From positions 62,001 through 126,000 of the forward strand of contig SCRD01000028.1 of assembly GCA_004298155.1 (NCBI GenBank): a stretch of 64,000 bases of DNA. Direction: 5' to 3'. Position 1 is the stretch's first letter, and each line of letters starts with the position of its first letter. Made by a program: the position numbers and the translations under genes. The notes under the pieces are model-generated. The model searched no databases. It saw only the letters and a program-made list of their open reading frames with translations, and was not told the DNA's origin. The DNA comes from Acidobacteriota bacterium. GTDB taxonomy: Bacteria; Acidobacteriota; Terriglobia; UBA7540. Shown here one piece after another: positions 42,758-51,550 of the stretch.

Positions 42758-43139
42758 CGCGATATCTTTCCGGTAACAGACATTGACGATGCATCTACCA
42801 AGAGTTTGCCCCTGACCTGTTGTAGATTTGCCTCTTCACATTTGGAATTCTCACTTTACCGCATTATCGGGCATGAGGGTCAAGTTCATCGCCCGGATAA
42901 GGTCAGAATTTAGGGGAAGGATGCCATAAGAATGCATTACAAGAAAAACTATTTAAAAACGAACCTAAAGGATGTCATCCATATCCACAATTTGGTATTT
43001 TTAATGTTGCGAATCCCAAATACAATATTTTGATCTCGTGGTGAGATTGGTGTGTCAGATAACAGTTACCAGCAGGTATCAGAGCTATCAGATTACAAAT
43101 AAGTAGTTTACGTAAATTCCAAGATTCGTGGATACTTTG
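42758..43139. other. AT-rich gene-free stretch upstream of the RNA candidate
   Basis: This stretch is noticeably AT-richer than its surroundings and contains no convincing coding region. It probably holds the promoter of the cpsB-like gene (leftward) and of the RNA candidate (rightward). An imperfect inverted repeat around 42992-43034 (TTGGTATTT and AAATACAA) is visible. Confidence 0.35.
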
Positions 43140-43281
43140 GATAACTTTGGCCATTCTCGTGCCATAGCACGTGCAGAGCTCGCCCTGGTCTACCTCCTTC
43201 GAGGCACCTCAGGAGCAAGCTCGGAGATTAGACCCAAGACCCGACGCTTAGGGGGAAACGAAAAGTTTCCCCCTTTTTTTT
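43140..43281 (+). ncRNA. Candidate small RNA or mla-operon leader ending in an intrinsic terminator
   Basis: An intrinsic terminator at 43251-43281 faces rightward, but no gene precedes it: the nearest upstream gene reads the other way. A weak promoter (TTTACG at 43107 and GATACT at 43131, 18 bases apart) would start a transcript near 43143. The roughly 140 bases between have paired segments GGTCTA (43187-43192) with TAGACC (43229-43234), enclosing a small hairpin CCTC-CTTC-GAGG (43193-43204). It could be a free small RNA or an attenuating leader of the mla operon, which starts about 180 bases after the terminator. No known RNA family was recognised. Confidence 0.5.
43251..43281 (+). terminator. 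Strong intrinsic terminator
   Basis: GGGGGAAAC (43251-43259), loop GAAAA, GTTTCCCCC (43265-43273) and eight T residues (43274-43281) make a textbook rho-independent terminator in the rightward direction. Confidence 0.85.
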
Positions 43282-43459
43282 CGGTCAAAGACTCCCGTTA
43301 CTCCAGGATATTCACCAAGGTTGCGCTAATGCGGAAACCGCAATCCCATAGGCGGTGACGACCACAACCTCGGTGTTGAAAATTGGCACCAGCCTGAAAT
43401 TCTTCTCAACGGATTGCCGAAAGGTTATGGTTCGATTAGGATGTAACTTTCTGAGGCCA

Positions 43460-44239
43460 ATGGCTGAAATATCAATCGACGGTTTTTTGAAGCGAAAGAT
43501 CCAGGCCGTACAGGACTTTACGTTTCTTTTTGCCAACTCGGTTGCAGATCTCTTCAGTTCGCCCCGATACATTGTCGATACGATCGTCCAGATGGATGTG
43601 ATCGGCGTTGGGTCGCTTCCCATTGTCCTGCTGACCGGCTTTTTTACGGGCGGAGTTCTGGCTCTGCAGACTTATCGTACCTTGAGTACTTTTGGCGAAG
43701 TCTCGATTCTGGGCCAGGTTGTTTCCCTTTCCGTGGTCCGGGAACTGGGGCCTGTCCTGACGGCCCTGATGGTAACGGGGCGCAACAGTTCCGGCATCGC
43801 ATCGGAGATCGGTTCCATGCTTGTCAGTGAGCAGGTTGACGCCATGCGAGCATTGGGAACTGACCCCGTGCGCAAACTGGTGACTCCTCGCCTGTTTGCC
43901 ACAGTGATCACCCTGCCACTTCTTACCATCCTCGCTGATTTCTTCGGAATGCTCGGCGGGTATTTCGTGAGCTTTTACACTGTGCACTTGACCTCAGTCG
44001 AATATTGGACCTACGCCTATCAGGCGCTTACTCTCGAGGATGTTGCGCAGGGGCTTTTAAAGCCATTTTTGTTCGGCTTTATAGTGGCGCTGGTGGGATG
44101 CTACTTTGGGCTTACTACGCGTGGCGGCACCGAAGGCGTGGGCCGCTCTACGACACAGGCCGTCGTCGTGGCCTCAGTGTTGATTCTTGTGGTCGATTTT
44201 TTTGTGACGAAATTCCTGATCGCAATCCACTTCTTTTGA
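43460..44239 (+). CDS. mlaE: MlaE-type lipid ABC transporter permease
   Basis: The 259-residue (from ATG 43460) membrane protein belongs to the MlaE/YrbE permease family. Family hallmarks are present: GVGSLPIVLLTGFFTGGVLALQ, the amphipathic REL-G-P-V-L-T-A-L-M region, and EIGSMLVSEQVDAMRALGTDP. It forms the inner membrane core of a phospholipid transporter with the ATPase and MCE protein encoded downstream, and acts in retrograde or anterograde lipid traffic to keep the outer membrane asymmetric. The start is uncertain: ATG 43427 after GAAAGG is also possible, and a GTG at 43355 is in frame. Confidence 0.9.
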   Translation: MAEISIDGFLKRKIQAVQDFTFLFANSVADLFSSPRYIVDTIVQMDVIGVGSLPIVLLTGFFTGGVLALQTYRTLSTFGEVSILGQVVSLSVVRELGPVLTALMVTGRNSSGIASEIGSMLVSEQVDAMRALGTDPVRKLVTPRLFATVITLPLLTILADFFGMLGGYFVSFYTVHLTSVEYWTYAYQALTLEDVAQGLLKPFLFGFIVALVGCYFGLTTRGGTEGVGRSTTQAVVVASVLILVVDFFVTKFLIAIHFF

Positions 44240-44349
44240 CCGCATTCGGAGGTTGCCAGGCCCCATGCGGCGATTTTCGGTCACGAAGGAAACGGTTCTC
44301 CGTGCCGAGTCTGTTTGTTGCGCTCAACAACGTCTCGCTAGCACATAGC

Positions 44350-45156
44350 ATGAATTTGCCGCCTGCCATCGATTTCCAGAACGTGTGGCTTTTCTTTGAC
44401 GAGAAGCCGGCGCTGTCGAACGTCTCCTTTAATGTAGCACGAGGTGAAACGTTGATTCTGATGGGAGCTACAGGGTCCGGCAAATCCGTAATTCTAAAGC
44501 TTGCCCTCGGCCTTTTGAAGGCGGATGAAGGACAGGTTATCGTGGAAGGCCGTGACCTTGGCCCAGTCCACGAAAAAGGAATGCGTGACATCCGCCAGCG
44601 CATGGGCATCGTGTTCCAGGAGGGTGCCCTGTTTGATTCCCTTTCCGTCTACGAAAATGTCGCGTACCGGCTGCGCGAAGCGGGGATGCGAAACGAAGAC
44701 GCAATTGAACACAAAGCACGGGAAGTTCTGAGTTTCGTTGAGCTTGAGGGCGCAATTGACAAGATGCCAGCCGAATTGTCCGGGGGCATGAAGCGTCGCG
44801 TTTCCATCGCGCGGGCGATTATCAATGATCCCCCCATCATGCTCTATGATTCCCCCACTGGGGGCCTCGACCCTGTCACTGCACAAACGATCAACATCCT
44901 CATTCTCAAACTTCAGGAAGTCCAGGGAGTGAGCTCTATCGTGGTTACGCACAGGCTTCAGGACGCGTTCTGGCTGACGAGATTTGCATACTCCAAAGAT
45001 ACTGGCGGGCTGGTCCCGGTCAGCGGAAACGGGACGAGGGTGCCGACCATCGCCTCGCGATTCCTGGTGCTTCGGGAAGGGTCGGTCTATTTTCACGGTA
45101 CGCTAAACGAAGCCGTTCCTACTCGGGATCCATACCTTCAGCACTTTCTTCGGTAG
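44350..45156 (+). CDS. mlaF: MlaF-type lipid ABC transporter ATPase
   Basis: The 268-residue ATPase has Walker A (GATGSGKS), signature (LSGGMKRR), Walker B (IMLYDSPTGGLD) and the switch histidine (VVTHRL). In Walker B the usual catalytic glutamate after the aspartate is a serine, giving YDSPT in place of xDEPT. This is unusual for a transporter ATPase and could slow hydrolysis. ATG 44350 is preferred by homology to the first strand (AIDFQNVWLFF), although GTG 44302 has a better ribosome site (AAGGAA). Its frame is open upstream to 44005 inside mlaE, but that is not coding. It lies between mlaE and mlaD in one operon. Confidence 0.9.
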   Translation: MNLPPAIDFQNVWLFFDEKPALSNVSFNVARGETLILMGATGSGKSVILKLALGLLKADEGQVIVEGRDLGPVHEKGMRDIRQRMGIVFQEGALFDSLSVYENVAYRLREAGMRNEDAIEHKAREVLSFVELEGAIDKMPAELSGGMKRRVSIARAIINDPPIMLYDSPTGGLDPVTAQTINILILKLQEVQGVSSIVVTHRLQDAFWLTRFAYSKDTGGLVPVSGNGTRVPTIASRFLVLREGSVYFHGTLNEAVPTRDPYLQHFLR

Positions 45157-45223
45157 GTCCGCTGGAAGCTGTCGGCTGGACTGTGATAGAAGTTCTCGAG
45201 AGTGAATCTGGAAGGGAGGAATT

Positions 45224-46300
45224 ATGCCTCAGCGTAAACAACTCACCTGGACGCAGCTTCGCGTCGGAGTTCTTATTATTTCCGGCCTGATCGCCTTTGC
45301 CGTTGGCGTATTTTTCATCAGCGGCGAGGGGGGGTTTCTGACCCGCCATTACGAGCTAAAGACATTCTTTTCAGGTGCGGAAAGTTTGCGCAATGGCGCG
45401 CAAGTTAGGCTGGCGGGGATTGTGGTGGGCAATGTTAACGGGATCAACCTTTCACCGTATACGGAGCCCAGCCGGGCCGTTCAAATCAACATGAAGGTTA
45501 CGCAAAAGTACCAGGACCAGATTCGAACGGACTCCGTGGCGACCATTGAAACCGCCGGGCTGCTGGGAGAGGCCTATGTGGATATCAGCCGGGGGGGGGC
45601 GGACAGTCAACCGATCCCCAATGGCGGCACGGTCCAGAGCCACGAACAAGCTGACATGAAGCAGATTGTTCAGAACGCCAACGACGTGGTCTCCAACCTT
45701 CGGGTCCTCAGCAGCACGCTGAATGACATCACTAAACAGATCCAGCACGGTCAGGGTTCCATAGGAAGGCTCATCTACGAGGAGAATTTCTACAACAACC
45801 TGAACAAGACCGCCAATGAAGCTCAGAAGCTTATGACGCAGATTCAAGCGGGGCACGGAACGCTTGGAAAGTTTCTTGCAGACGAAACCTTTTACGACCA
45901 GACCGTGGCGGCGCTAGATAAAGTTAATAAGGTACTGGATGACGTACAGCATGGCAAAGGCAGCGCCGCTAAGTTCATCAACGATCCTTCCATTTACAAT
46001 AATCTGGATCAGGCTACCAGGCGAGCGAATGCACTGATGTCCAGCATCAATGAGAGCCAGGGTACGCTCGGGAAACTGATCAAAGACCCGAGCCTCTATA
46101 ACAATCTAAATGAAACTGTGCGGCACGTAGATGTGATCGCAGATCGGATTGACCGCGGCGAGGGAACGCTGGGCAGGCTTTCGACCGATCCCGCCATGTA
46201 TAGCAATCTTCTCTCCGCCTCCCAGTCGCTCAGACAATTCCTCACGGAATTTCGGACTAACCCCAGGAAGTACCTGACCCTGAAGGTGCATCTCTTCTGA
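45224..46300 (+). CDS. mlaD: MlaD-type MCE-domain protein with five 34-residue repeats
   Basis: The 358-residue protein has an N-terminal anchor (GVLIISGLIAFAVGVFFI), an MCE domain (about 40-125: FSGAESLRNGAQVRLAGIVVG, ETAGLLGEAYVDI), and a helical C-terminal region. That region contains five near-identical units starting at residues 176, 210, 244, 278 and 312, exactly 34 residues apart, with the pattern G-x-G-T/S-L/I-G-K-L/F followed by D-P-S-x-Y-N-N-L. MCE proteins form hexameric rings that carry lipids across the periplasm. The repeats probably form an extended coiled or helical tube. It completes the mlaEFD operon; the start ATG follows GGGAGG. Confidence 0.92.
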   Translation: MPQRKQLTWTQLRVGVLIISGLIAFAVGVFFISGEGGFLTRHYELKTFFSGAESLRNGAQVRLAGIVVGNVNGINLSPYTEPSRAVQINMKVTQKYQDQIRTDSVATIETAGLLGEAYVDISRGGADSQPIPNGGTVQSHEQADMKQIVQNANDVVSNLRVLSSTLNDITKQIQHGQGSIGRLIYEENFYNNLNKTANEAQKLMTQIQAGHGTLGKFLADETFYDQTVAALDKVNKVLDDVQHGKGSAAKFINDPSIYNNLDQATRRANALMSSINESQGTLGKLIKDPSLYNNLNETVRHVDVIADRIDRGEGTLGRLSTDPAMYSNLLSASQSLRQFLTEFRTNPRKYLTLKVHLF

Positions 46301-46502
46301 CTCGTAGAGAGTGCGTCGCTGGCGGCTTTTCTGACGCTGGTTTCCTCAACCGGTTCTGAGGTAACATATCGGCAGTCAGCCTTTGGATTGCGGCCGAAAG
46401 GGCCATGGATCGGAAGTAATGAAATTCCAAAAGGCCAAGCCGGGTTCGGGCCACCGGGGTGAAACTTCGGTCAAGAAGGAAGCACGAAACAGAATTGCAC
46501 TG

Positions 46503-47165
46503 ATGGAAGTCCAAAAGGCAGCGAGTTTGCTGCTTAGCTGCATGTTGGCTGCTTTTTGGGCGCCGAAGGCATACGCGGCAGAAAGTAAAAGGGCTCAGGT
46601 AGAGATCCTGATTGCCCGCGACGAAGTGAGCGACCCTTATTTCCACCATTCCGTCGTAGTCATGTTGCCGGAATCAGAATCTCAACTGACGGTGGGACTT
46701 ATCATCAACAAGCCCACCCGCGTAACGGTGGGCAAATTGTTTCCCGACAGCCCGGAGCTCAAGAATCAGACGGACCATGCCTACTTTGGCGGGCCGGTGG
46801 AAATCCGCACGCCCAGCGTTGTTTTTCGTTCGCAGAAGGCCCTCGACAATGCCGTTCGGCTGTCTGGGAATGTTTATCTGACCTTCGATCCCGACCTGAT
46901 TTCGAGTGTTTTTCAAAGCGCGAAGCCAGGCTCCGGACTGCGTCTGTTTTTGGGCCGTGCGCAGTGGGCCCCTGGCCAGCTCGAAAATGAAATCCGGATG
47001 GGAGGTTGGTACAAAATTGAGGCGGATGGGGACCTGGTCTTCAGCGCTGATCCCGATGACCTGTGGCCCAGGCTGCACGCTCGTGCCGCACCCAGCAAGT
47101 ACATCCGATACCGGCTGCCCTCAGGCGGTTCTTACCGCTCCACGCGGAAAGTCTTGGTGATGTGA
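46503..47165 (+). CDS. YqgE/AlgH-family protein with a signal peptide
   Basis: The C-terminal about 185 residues match the UPF0301 (YqgE/AlgH) fold: ILIARDEVSDPYFHHSVVVML, VGLIINKPT and YFGGPVE. Family members are usually cytoplasmic, about 185-190 residues, with no known function. Here an N-terminal segment ASLLLSCMLAAFWAPKAYAAES looks like a cleaved signal, so the protein may be exported. The start is uncertain: ATG 46503 gives 220 residues, ATG 46419 is possible with a GGAAG ribosome site and would put a long basic region before the signal. It follows mlaD by about 200 bases. Confidence 0.75.
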   Translation: MEVQKAASLLLSCMLAAFWAPKAYAAESKRAQVEILIARDEVSDPYFHHSVVVMLPESESQLTVGLIINKPTRVTVGKLFPDSPELKNQTDHAYFGGPVEIRTPSVVFRSQKALDNAVRLSGNVYLTFDPDLISSVFQSAKPGSGLRLFLGRAQWAPGQLENEIRMGGWYKIEADGDLVFSADPDDLWPRLHARAAPSKYIRYRLPSGGSYRSTRKVLVM

Positions 47166-47325
47166 AGTGGCGAGGGATACATCTACGATGCCTTGGCCGA
47201 CTCTAAGACGGTTACGGTCGGAGCCTTTCATTCTTCCTTCTTCCGCCTGCTTCGCCTGGATTTCCAAATCGAGCCAAACTCTGTCACAGCTCCAGCGCCC
47301 CCTGCGATAGAATTAATAATCTTTT

Positions 47326-48243
47326 ATGGCTGAAGATACTCAGATGTTTCCAACTCAAGGGCAGATGCCTGGCTCATTCGCCGCGCAGATGTGGCGGAAG
47401 CTCAAGATCACCCTTGAAATGATCAAGGTGGAGCACTCGGTGTTTGCCCTGCCGTTTGCCCTCACCGGCGCCATGCTGGCCGCCCAGGGATGGCCAAGCT
47501 GGCGACAGGTTTTCTGGATTATCGTGGCCATGGTGGGCGCGCGCAGTGCGGCAATGGCCTTCAATCGAATTGCCGATCGTGAATTTGACGCTAAAAACCC
47601 CCGCACTGAAAAACGTGCACTGCCTGCAGGGCACCTGACCCTGCGTTTTGCGGCGGGGTTTACGGCGGTATCGGCAGCATTGCTGGTGCTGGCCGCTTGG
47701 CAACTGAACCCTCTGGCTTTCAGGCTCTCGCCGGTGGCTCTGGCGTTACTGCTGCTCTATTCCTACACTAAGCGGTTTACGCTGCTATCTCATGTAGTGC
47801 TCGGGATGTGCCTGGGACTTTCGCCTGTTGCAGCCTGGATTGCGCTGCGCGGGGATGTCAGTTGGGCCATCGTCATTCTGGGCGTGGCCGTCACACTGTG
47901 GGTTGCGGGATTTGACATCATCTATGCCTGCCAGGACGTGGAGTTCGATCACACCACGGACCTGCACTCGATTCCGAAAAAGTTCGGCGTTGGCGCAGCG
48001 CTTTACGCCTCTGCGGCCCTCCACGCGCTGATGCTCGCCTTGCTGGTGGTTGTGGCTCGGATGTCTGGCCTCGGCTGGATTGCGCTCGGCGGCCTTGTCC
48101 CAGTGGCCGCGCTACTATCTTACGAGCACTTGCTGGTGAAGCCTACAGACCTCTCCCGCGTGAACGCTGCCTTCTTTACTATCAATGGTTACATCAGCGT
48201 TCTGTTTTTCCTCACTTGGGCTGCGTCTATTCTGGTCCGCTGA
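47326..48243 (+). CDS. mqnP: UbiA-family polyprenyltransferase, probably menaquinone-pathway (MqnP)
   Basis: The 305-residue polytopic enzyme has both aspartate-rich motifs of the UbiA family, NRIADREFDAKNPRTEKRALP and YACQDVEFDHTTDLHSIPK. These bind the prenyl diphosphate through magnesium. It would attach the prenyl chain to a naphthoate or hydroxybenzoate precursor. mqnE (aminofutalosine synthase), 766 bases downstream, points to menaquinone synthesis by the futalosine route, so MqnP is the most likely assignment. I cannot exclude UbiA itself. ATG 47326 has no ribosome site that I would trust. Confidence 0.82.
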   Translation: MAEDTQMFPTQGQMPGSFAAQMWRKLKITLEMIKVEHSVFALPFALTGAMLAAQGWPSWRQVFWIIVAMVGARSAAMAFNRIADREFDAKNPRTEKRALPAGHLTLRFAAGFTAVSAALLVLAAWQLNPLAFRLSPVALALLLLYSYTKRFTLLSHVVLGMCLGLSPVAAWIALRGDVSWAIVILGVAVTLWVAGFDIIYACQDVEFDHTTDLHSIPKKFGVGAALYASAALHALMLALLVVVARMSGLGWIALGGLVPVAALLSYEHLLVKPTDLSRVNAAFFTINGYISVLFFLTWAASILVR

Positions 48244-48296
48244 ACGCAGACCGCCATTTCGAAGAATCCGCAGAACAGCCTAAATATGTTTAATGA

Positions 48297-48563
48297 TTAT
48301 TGCGTGCGGTAGGGTGTGGCCATTTCACGGAAGACCAGCGAATCGAAAATCGCCAGGACGTGTTTACGGTAGGTGAGGACGCGCTCGACCATCGGTTTTG
48401 TGGTGGGATCGCGGTGCGCCTGGCGCTTCCAGCGTTCCAGCACGTGCGGCGGCACATCGATATCCGCCCTTAGTTTCTGAAGAGGCTGCCCGCGCAGAAA
48501 CAGGCCATAGAAAAAGGCAGCTTCCTGCCGAGGCTCCGCGAATCTGACATCTTCTTGTTGCAT
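48297..48563 (-). CDS. Small helical protein of unknown function
   Basis: ATG 48561-48563 (a GTG directly before it is also possible) follows GAGAGG. The 88-residue product is mostly helical, with LQKLRADIDVPPHVLERWKRQA, which resembles the spacing of a helix-turn-helix, and a C-terminal helix (VLTYRKHVLAIFDSLVFREM). It lies antisense between mqnP and mqnE. The ribosome site and balanced composition support a real gene; no family is recognised. A DNA-binding role is only a guess. Confidence 0.55.
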   Translation of the reverse strand: MQQEDVRFAEPRQEAAFFYGLFLRGQPLQKLRADIDVPPHVLERWKRQAHRDPTTKPMVERVLTYRKHVLAIFDSLVFREMATPYRTQ

Positions 48564-49008
48564 CACGTTTAAGCGCCTCTCGGAATTCCGGATGAAAATT
48601 CCTCATGGCACATCCATTAACTCAATCGGCCTTATCAATACGCGAAATCTCATCTTAACCCCATTGTCAAGGCCAGAGCCGGATTTCCGATAGACGGTCA
48701 CTTCCGGCAGGTCCTAATTCCGACCGCATAACTAACACAATGTTTGTCTAACATCAGATTAGAACAGATTTTAGGTGTTTCACTTGTCACGCTCCCCCTT
48801 TTTCCCATCAAAGAGATTTACGTTCCTGCTGTTGTCCGCGGTTTTAATAATACATCGCTTTTATGGTGCCCACTGGCGCCTTGGACCGCCTTTTACACCC
48901 TTGAAGAACTGCGACCCACGTCTCGCTGCCTGATTGCATCTTGGGGCATGGAGACGTAGAATAGACAATTCGGCAGCAAACTGCCGAACCTTAGACAACG
49001 GACTTCAT
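48564..49008. other. Gene-free stretch upstream of mqnE
   Basis: This holds an inverted repeat TCTAA (48747-48751) and TTAGA (48759-48763) but no clear gene. It probably carries the mqnE promoter. Confidence 0.3.
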
Positions 49009-50139
49009 GTGTTAAACCTGCGCCTGGAAGACGCCAATCTGGAGCTCATCGCTGACAAGATCCTTGCTGGCGACCGCCTGGACCTTGATGACGGCATAGC
49101 GCTTTATAATTCAAACGATCTGCTTGCCATCGGATACCTAGCGCATTACGTTCGTGAAAAGCTGCACGGCAATCGCACCTACTACAACGTCAATCGCCAC
49201 ATCAATCCCACCAACGTGTGCGTTGCCAGTTGCAAATTGTGCGCCTTCGGCCGCAAGCCTGACGTGCCAGGCGCTTACACGATGGCGCTGGAAGAAGCGT
49301 TCCGTACGGCTGGCGAGAACTGGACTGAGGCGGTCACGGAGTTTCACATTGTGGGGGGGCTGCATCCCGATCTTCCGTTCCAGTATTACGTGGATCTCCT
49401 CAATGGATTGAAGGAACGCTTCCCGTCCGTCCATCTGAAGGCCTTCACGGCAGTTGAAATCGCGTACTACGCGCACATCACACGGATGACGGTGAAGGAA
49501 ATCCTGGAGCGGCTTGCGGAGGCCGGGCTGGGATCGCTTCCAGGTGGCGGGGCGGAAATCTTTGCTCCTGCCGTCAGGCGAGTCATTTGCGACCACAAGA
49601 TCGGGGCGCACATGTGGCTGAAAGTGCACCGGACCGCGCACGAACTGGGCCTGCATTCTACCGCGACCATGCTTTACGGCCATATCGAGAGTTCGGAAGA
49701 CCGTGCAGACCATTTGGTTCAACTCCGCAATCTGCAGGACGAGACTCGGGGGTTCCAAACGTTTATCCCGCTGGCCTTCCACCCTGCTAACACGGAACTC
49801 GGCAAATTAGTGGAATGGGATGAGACTTCCGGTTTCATGGATTTAAAGAACATCGCCATTTCACGGCTGATGCTCGACAACTTCCCGCATATCAAAGCGT
49901 ACTGGATCATGATGTCACCCCGCGTCGCCCAGATTGCCCTGCGCTTTGGCGCTGACGACCTCGACGGAACGGTGGCCGAGGAAAAGATTTATCATGATGC
50001 CGGAGCTAAGACGCCCCAGGTGATGACCCGCCAGCAAATCGTCCGCCTCATCAAAGAAGCCGGCTTTGAGCCTTTTGAGCGCGATACCCTCTATCGGCCT
50101 GTCGTGCGGACGGAAACCAGCGTCAGTGTGCAAGTTTAG
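49009..50139 (+). CDS. mqnE: Aminofutalosine synthase (radical SAM), menaquinone pathway
   Basis: MqnE uses a [4Fe-4S] cluster and S-adenosylmethionine to convert 3-[(1-carboxyvinyl)oxy]benzoate to aminofutalosine. The 376-residue product has the radical SAM motif CVASCKLCAF (Cys-x3-Cys-x2-Cys) near residue 73, and the substrate-side motifs EFHIVGGLHPDLPF and LPGGGAEIF. The start is taken at GTG 49009 because LRLEDANLELIADKI... corresponds to the typical N-terminus; earlier starts at 48934 (TTG) are possible. With the UbiA-type enzyme gene it indicates menaquinone made by the futalosine route, which fits the cytochrome bd and nitrate reductase genes. Confidence 0.92.
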   Translation: MLNLRLEDANLELIADKILAGDRLDLDDGIALYNSNDLLAIGYLAHYVREKLHGNRTYYNVNRHINPTNVCVASCKLCAFGRKPDVPGAYTMALEEAFRTAGENWTEAVTEFHIVGGLHPDLPFQYYVDLLNGLKERFPSVHLKAFTAVEIAYYAHITRMTVKEILERLAEAGLGSLPGGGAEIFAPAVRRVICDHKIGAHMWLKVHRTAHELGLHSTATMLYGHIESSEDRADHLVQLRNLQDETRGFQTFIPLAFHPANTELGKLVEWDETSGFMDLKNIAISRLMLDNFPHIKAYWIMMSPRVAQIALRFGADDLDGTVAEEKIYHDAGAKTPQVMTRQQIVRLIKEAGFEPFERDTLYRPVVRTETSVSVQV

Positions 50140-50173
50140 GCTCGCAATACTTCCGCCGGGCATCCACTGGCTG

Positions 50174-51550
50174 TTATTCAGACGGCTTGCACTGGAAACG
50201 CCGTGCGACCTCATAACTCAGCAAGGCAAATACCGGGAGATACTCCAGGATCTGCATGAGCGGCGAGTTTGAGAAAGGGCCGCCGGCTGCGTATGCGATC
50301 ACGGGCGAATATCCCAAAACGCAGGTAACGGTCAGCAACAGAAGGCCAGGGCTGGGACAAAAGCAGAGGAAGGGGACTATCCAGGTGAAATACCAGGGAA
50401 ATGCGTTAGAAGATAAAAATAGCAGCCCGGCGAGGATGATGAGCACGGAGCGGAAAATGTCTATCCTGGCTTTTAAGACGAAAGAAATAAGCAGCAAAAG
50501 GATTACTCCGGCCACAAACTGCGCCTGACGGGGAGAGTTCCCGACGGCTAGAAACAGTCTATATAGACTATCATTTCCTTCCCATTCGATAGCGAAGTCC
50601 GAAAGACCGCGAAACAAATGACTCCCGGCACCGAGAAAGGGTAGATAACCCAGCGTAAGCACGCAGATGAAGGCCCCGGCGAATGACCAGCGAGAGCGCT
50701 TGAGAAAGGCGGGAAGCAGGAAGACCGCGAAGAGTTTGGACAGGGCTGAAAGGGCTAGAAACCCGATTGACATGAGGCCCCGACCGCCTATAATTAGAAG
50801 GGTGGTTGCCCCGAATAAGGTCACAATAGCCAGAGAGTCATTATGTCCTGACAGGGAGAAAGAACTCAGGACCGTCGGATTCCAGGCATAGATTAGCACG
50901 TGTTGAAGCGGGCGACCTGTTGCGGACAGGGTAATCAGCAGAAGGACGACGGTTGCAAGGTCAAGTGCGGTGAATAATCGCTTATATCCTGCAATCGTGT
51001 GGATCCGGGAAAAGACCAACTCGCTGATGGGTGGATAAAGGGTGGGAGTGGTCATTCCGGTTTCTATGAGATGTCGAGGATCCTGGGCCCAGTTGAGTCC
51101 GTGCATAGCAGGGTAAACAACGTAGGGATTCAGGTGCGCGCGTACAACGCGCCCTTCCCACTGGTAACGATAAACATCTTCCGAGAGCGTAGGGCTCAAC
51201 GGTAAGAAAAAGAGGCGAAAGATAACCGTAGCGCCGAGAATCACGAAGAGGGCTGAAGGAAAGTTCCTGTACCTGAGGACAATGTAAACACTCAAGAGGT
51301 ACAAGGCACCGGCCAGAAGCATCAGCGCAATGAATTCTGGCACATGCTGTTGCAGCGGCTGGCGGCGAGCAATGGAGTGAAAAATGGCTCCTAGCGCCAA
51401 AGCGATAGCGAGTAGGCTGAAAGTCACCACATAATGCGGCGCGGGTGCCGAATTTTTAATTTTGCGCTGACTCGAGTTTGCGTTCTGTGCGGCAGAACTC
51501 AGAGGCCGGACGCCGCTTGCGTCGGTTGAGGCCTGACTCCGAGGTTTCAT
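50174..51550 (-). CDS. GT-C membrane glycosyltransferase (polyprenyl-phosphate sugar type)
   Basis: The 458-residue product has an unusually polar N-terminus of about 38 residues, then about eleven hydrophobic helices. SEDVYRYQWEGRVVRAHLNPY, near residue 123, carries the acidic residues expected in the first extracytoplasmic loop of GT-C enzymes such as bacterial mannosyltransferases. TLYPPISELVF follows and is also typical. It would transfer a sugar from a polyprenyl phosphate donor outside the cell. Its ATG at 51548-51550 overlaps by 2 bases the ATG of the divergent GT2 gene. The ribosome site AGGAG is 11 bases upstream, inside the neighbour's coding region. Confidence 0.8.
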   Translation of the reverse strand: MKPRSQASTDASGVRPLSSAAQNANSSQRKIKNSAPAPHYVVTFSLLAIALALGAIFHSIARRQPLQQHVPEFIALMLLAGALYLLSVYIVLRYRNFPSALFVILGATVIFRLFFLPLSPTLSEDVYRYQWEGRVVRAHLNPYVVYPAMHGLNWAQDPRHLIETGMTTPTLYPPISELVFSRIHTIAGYKRLFTALDLATVVLLLITLSATGRPLQHVLIYAWNPTVLSSFSLSGHNDSLAIVTLFGATTLLIIGGRGLMSIGFLALSALSKLFAVFLLPAFLKRSRWSFAGAFICVLTLGYLPFLGAGSHLFRGLSDFAIEWEGNDSLYRLFLAVGNSPRQAQFVAGVILLLLISFVLKARIDIFRSVLIILAGLLFLSSNAFPWYFTWIVPFLCFCPSPGLLLLTVTCVLGYSPVIAYAAGGPFSNSPLMQILEYLPVFALLSYEVARRFQCKPSE

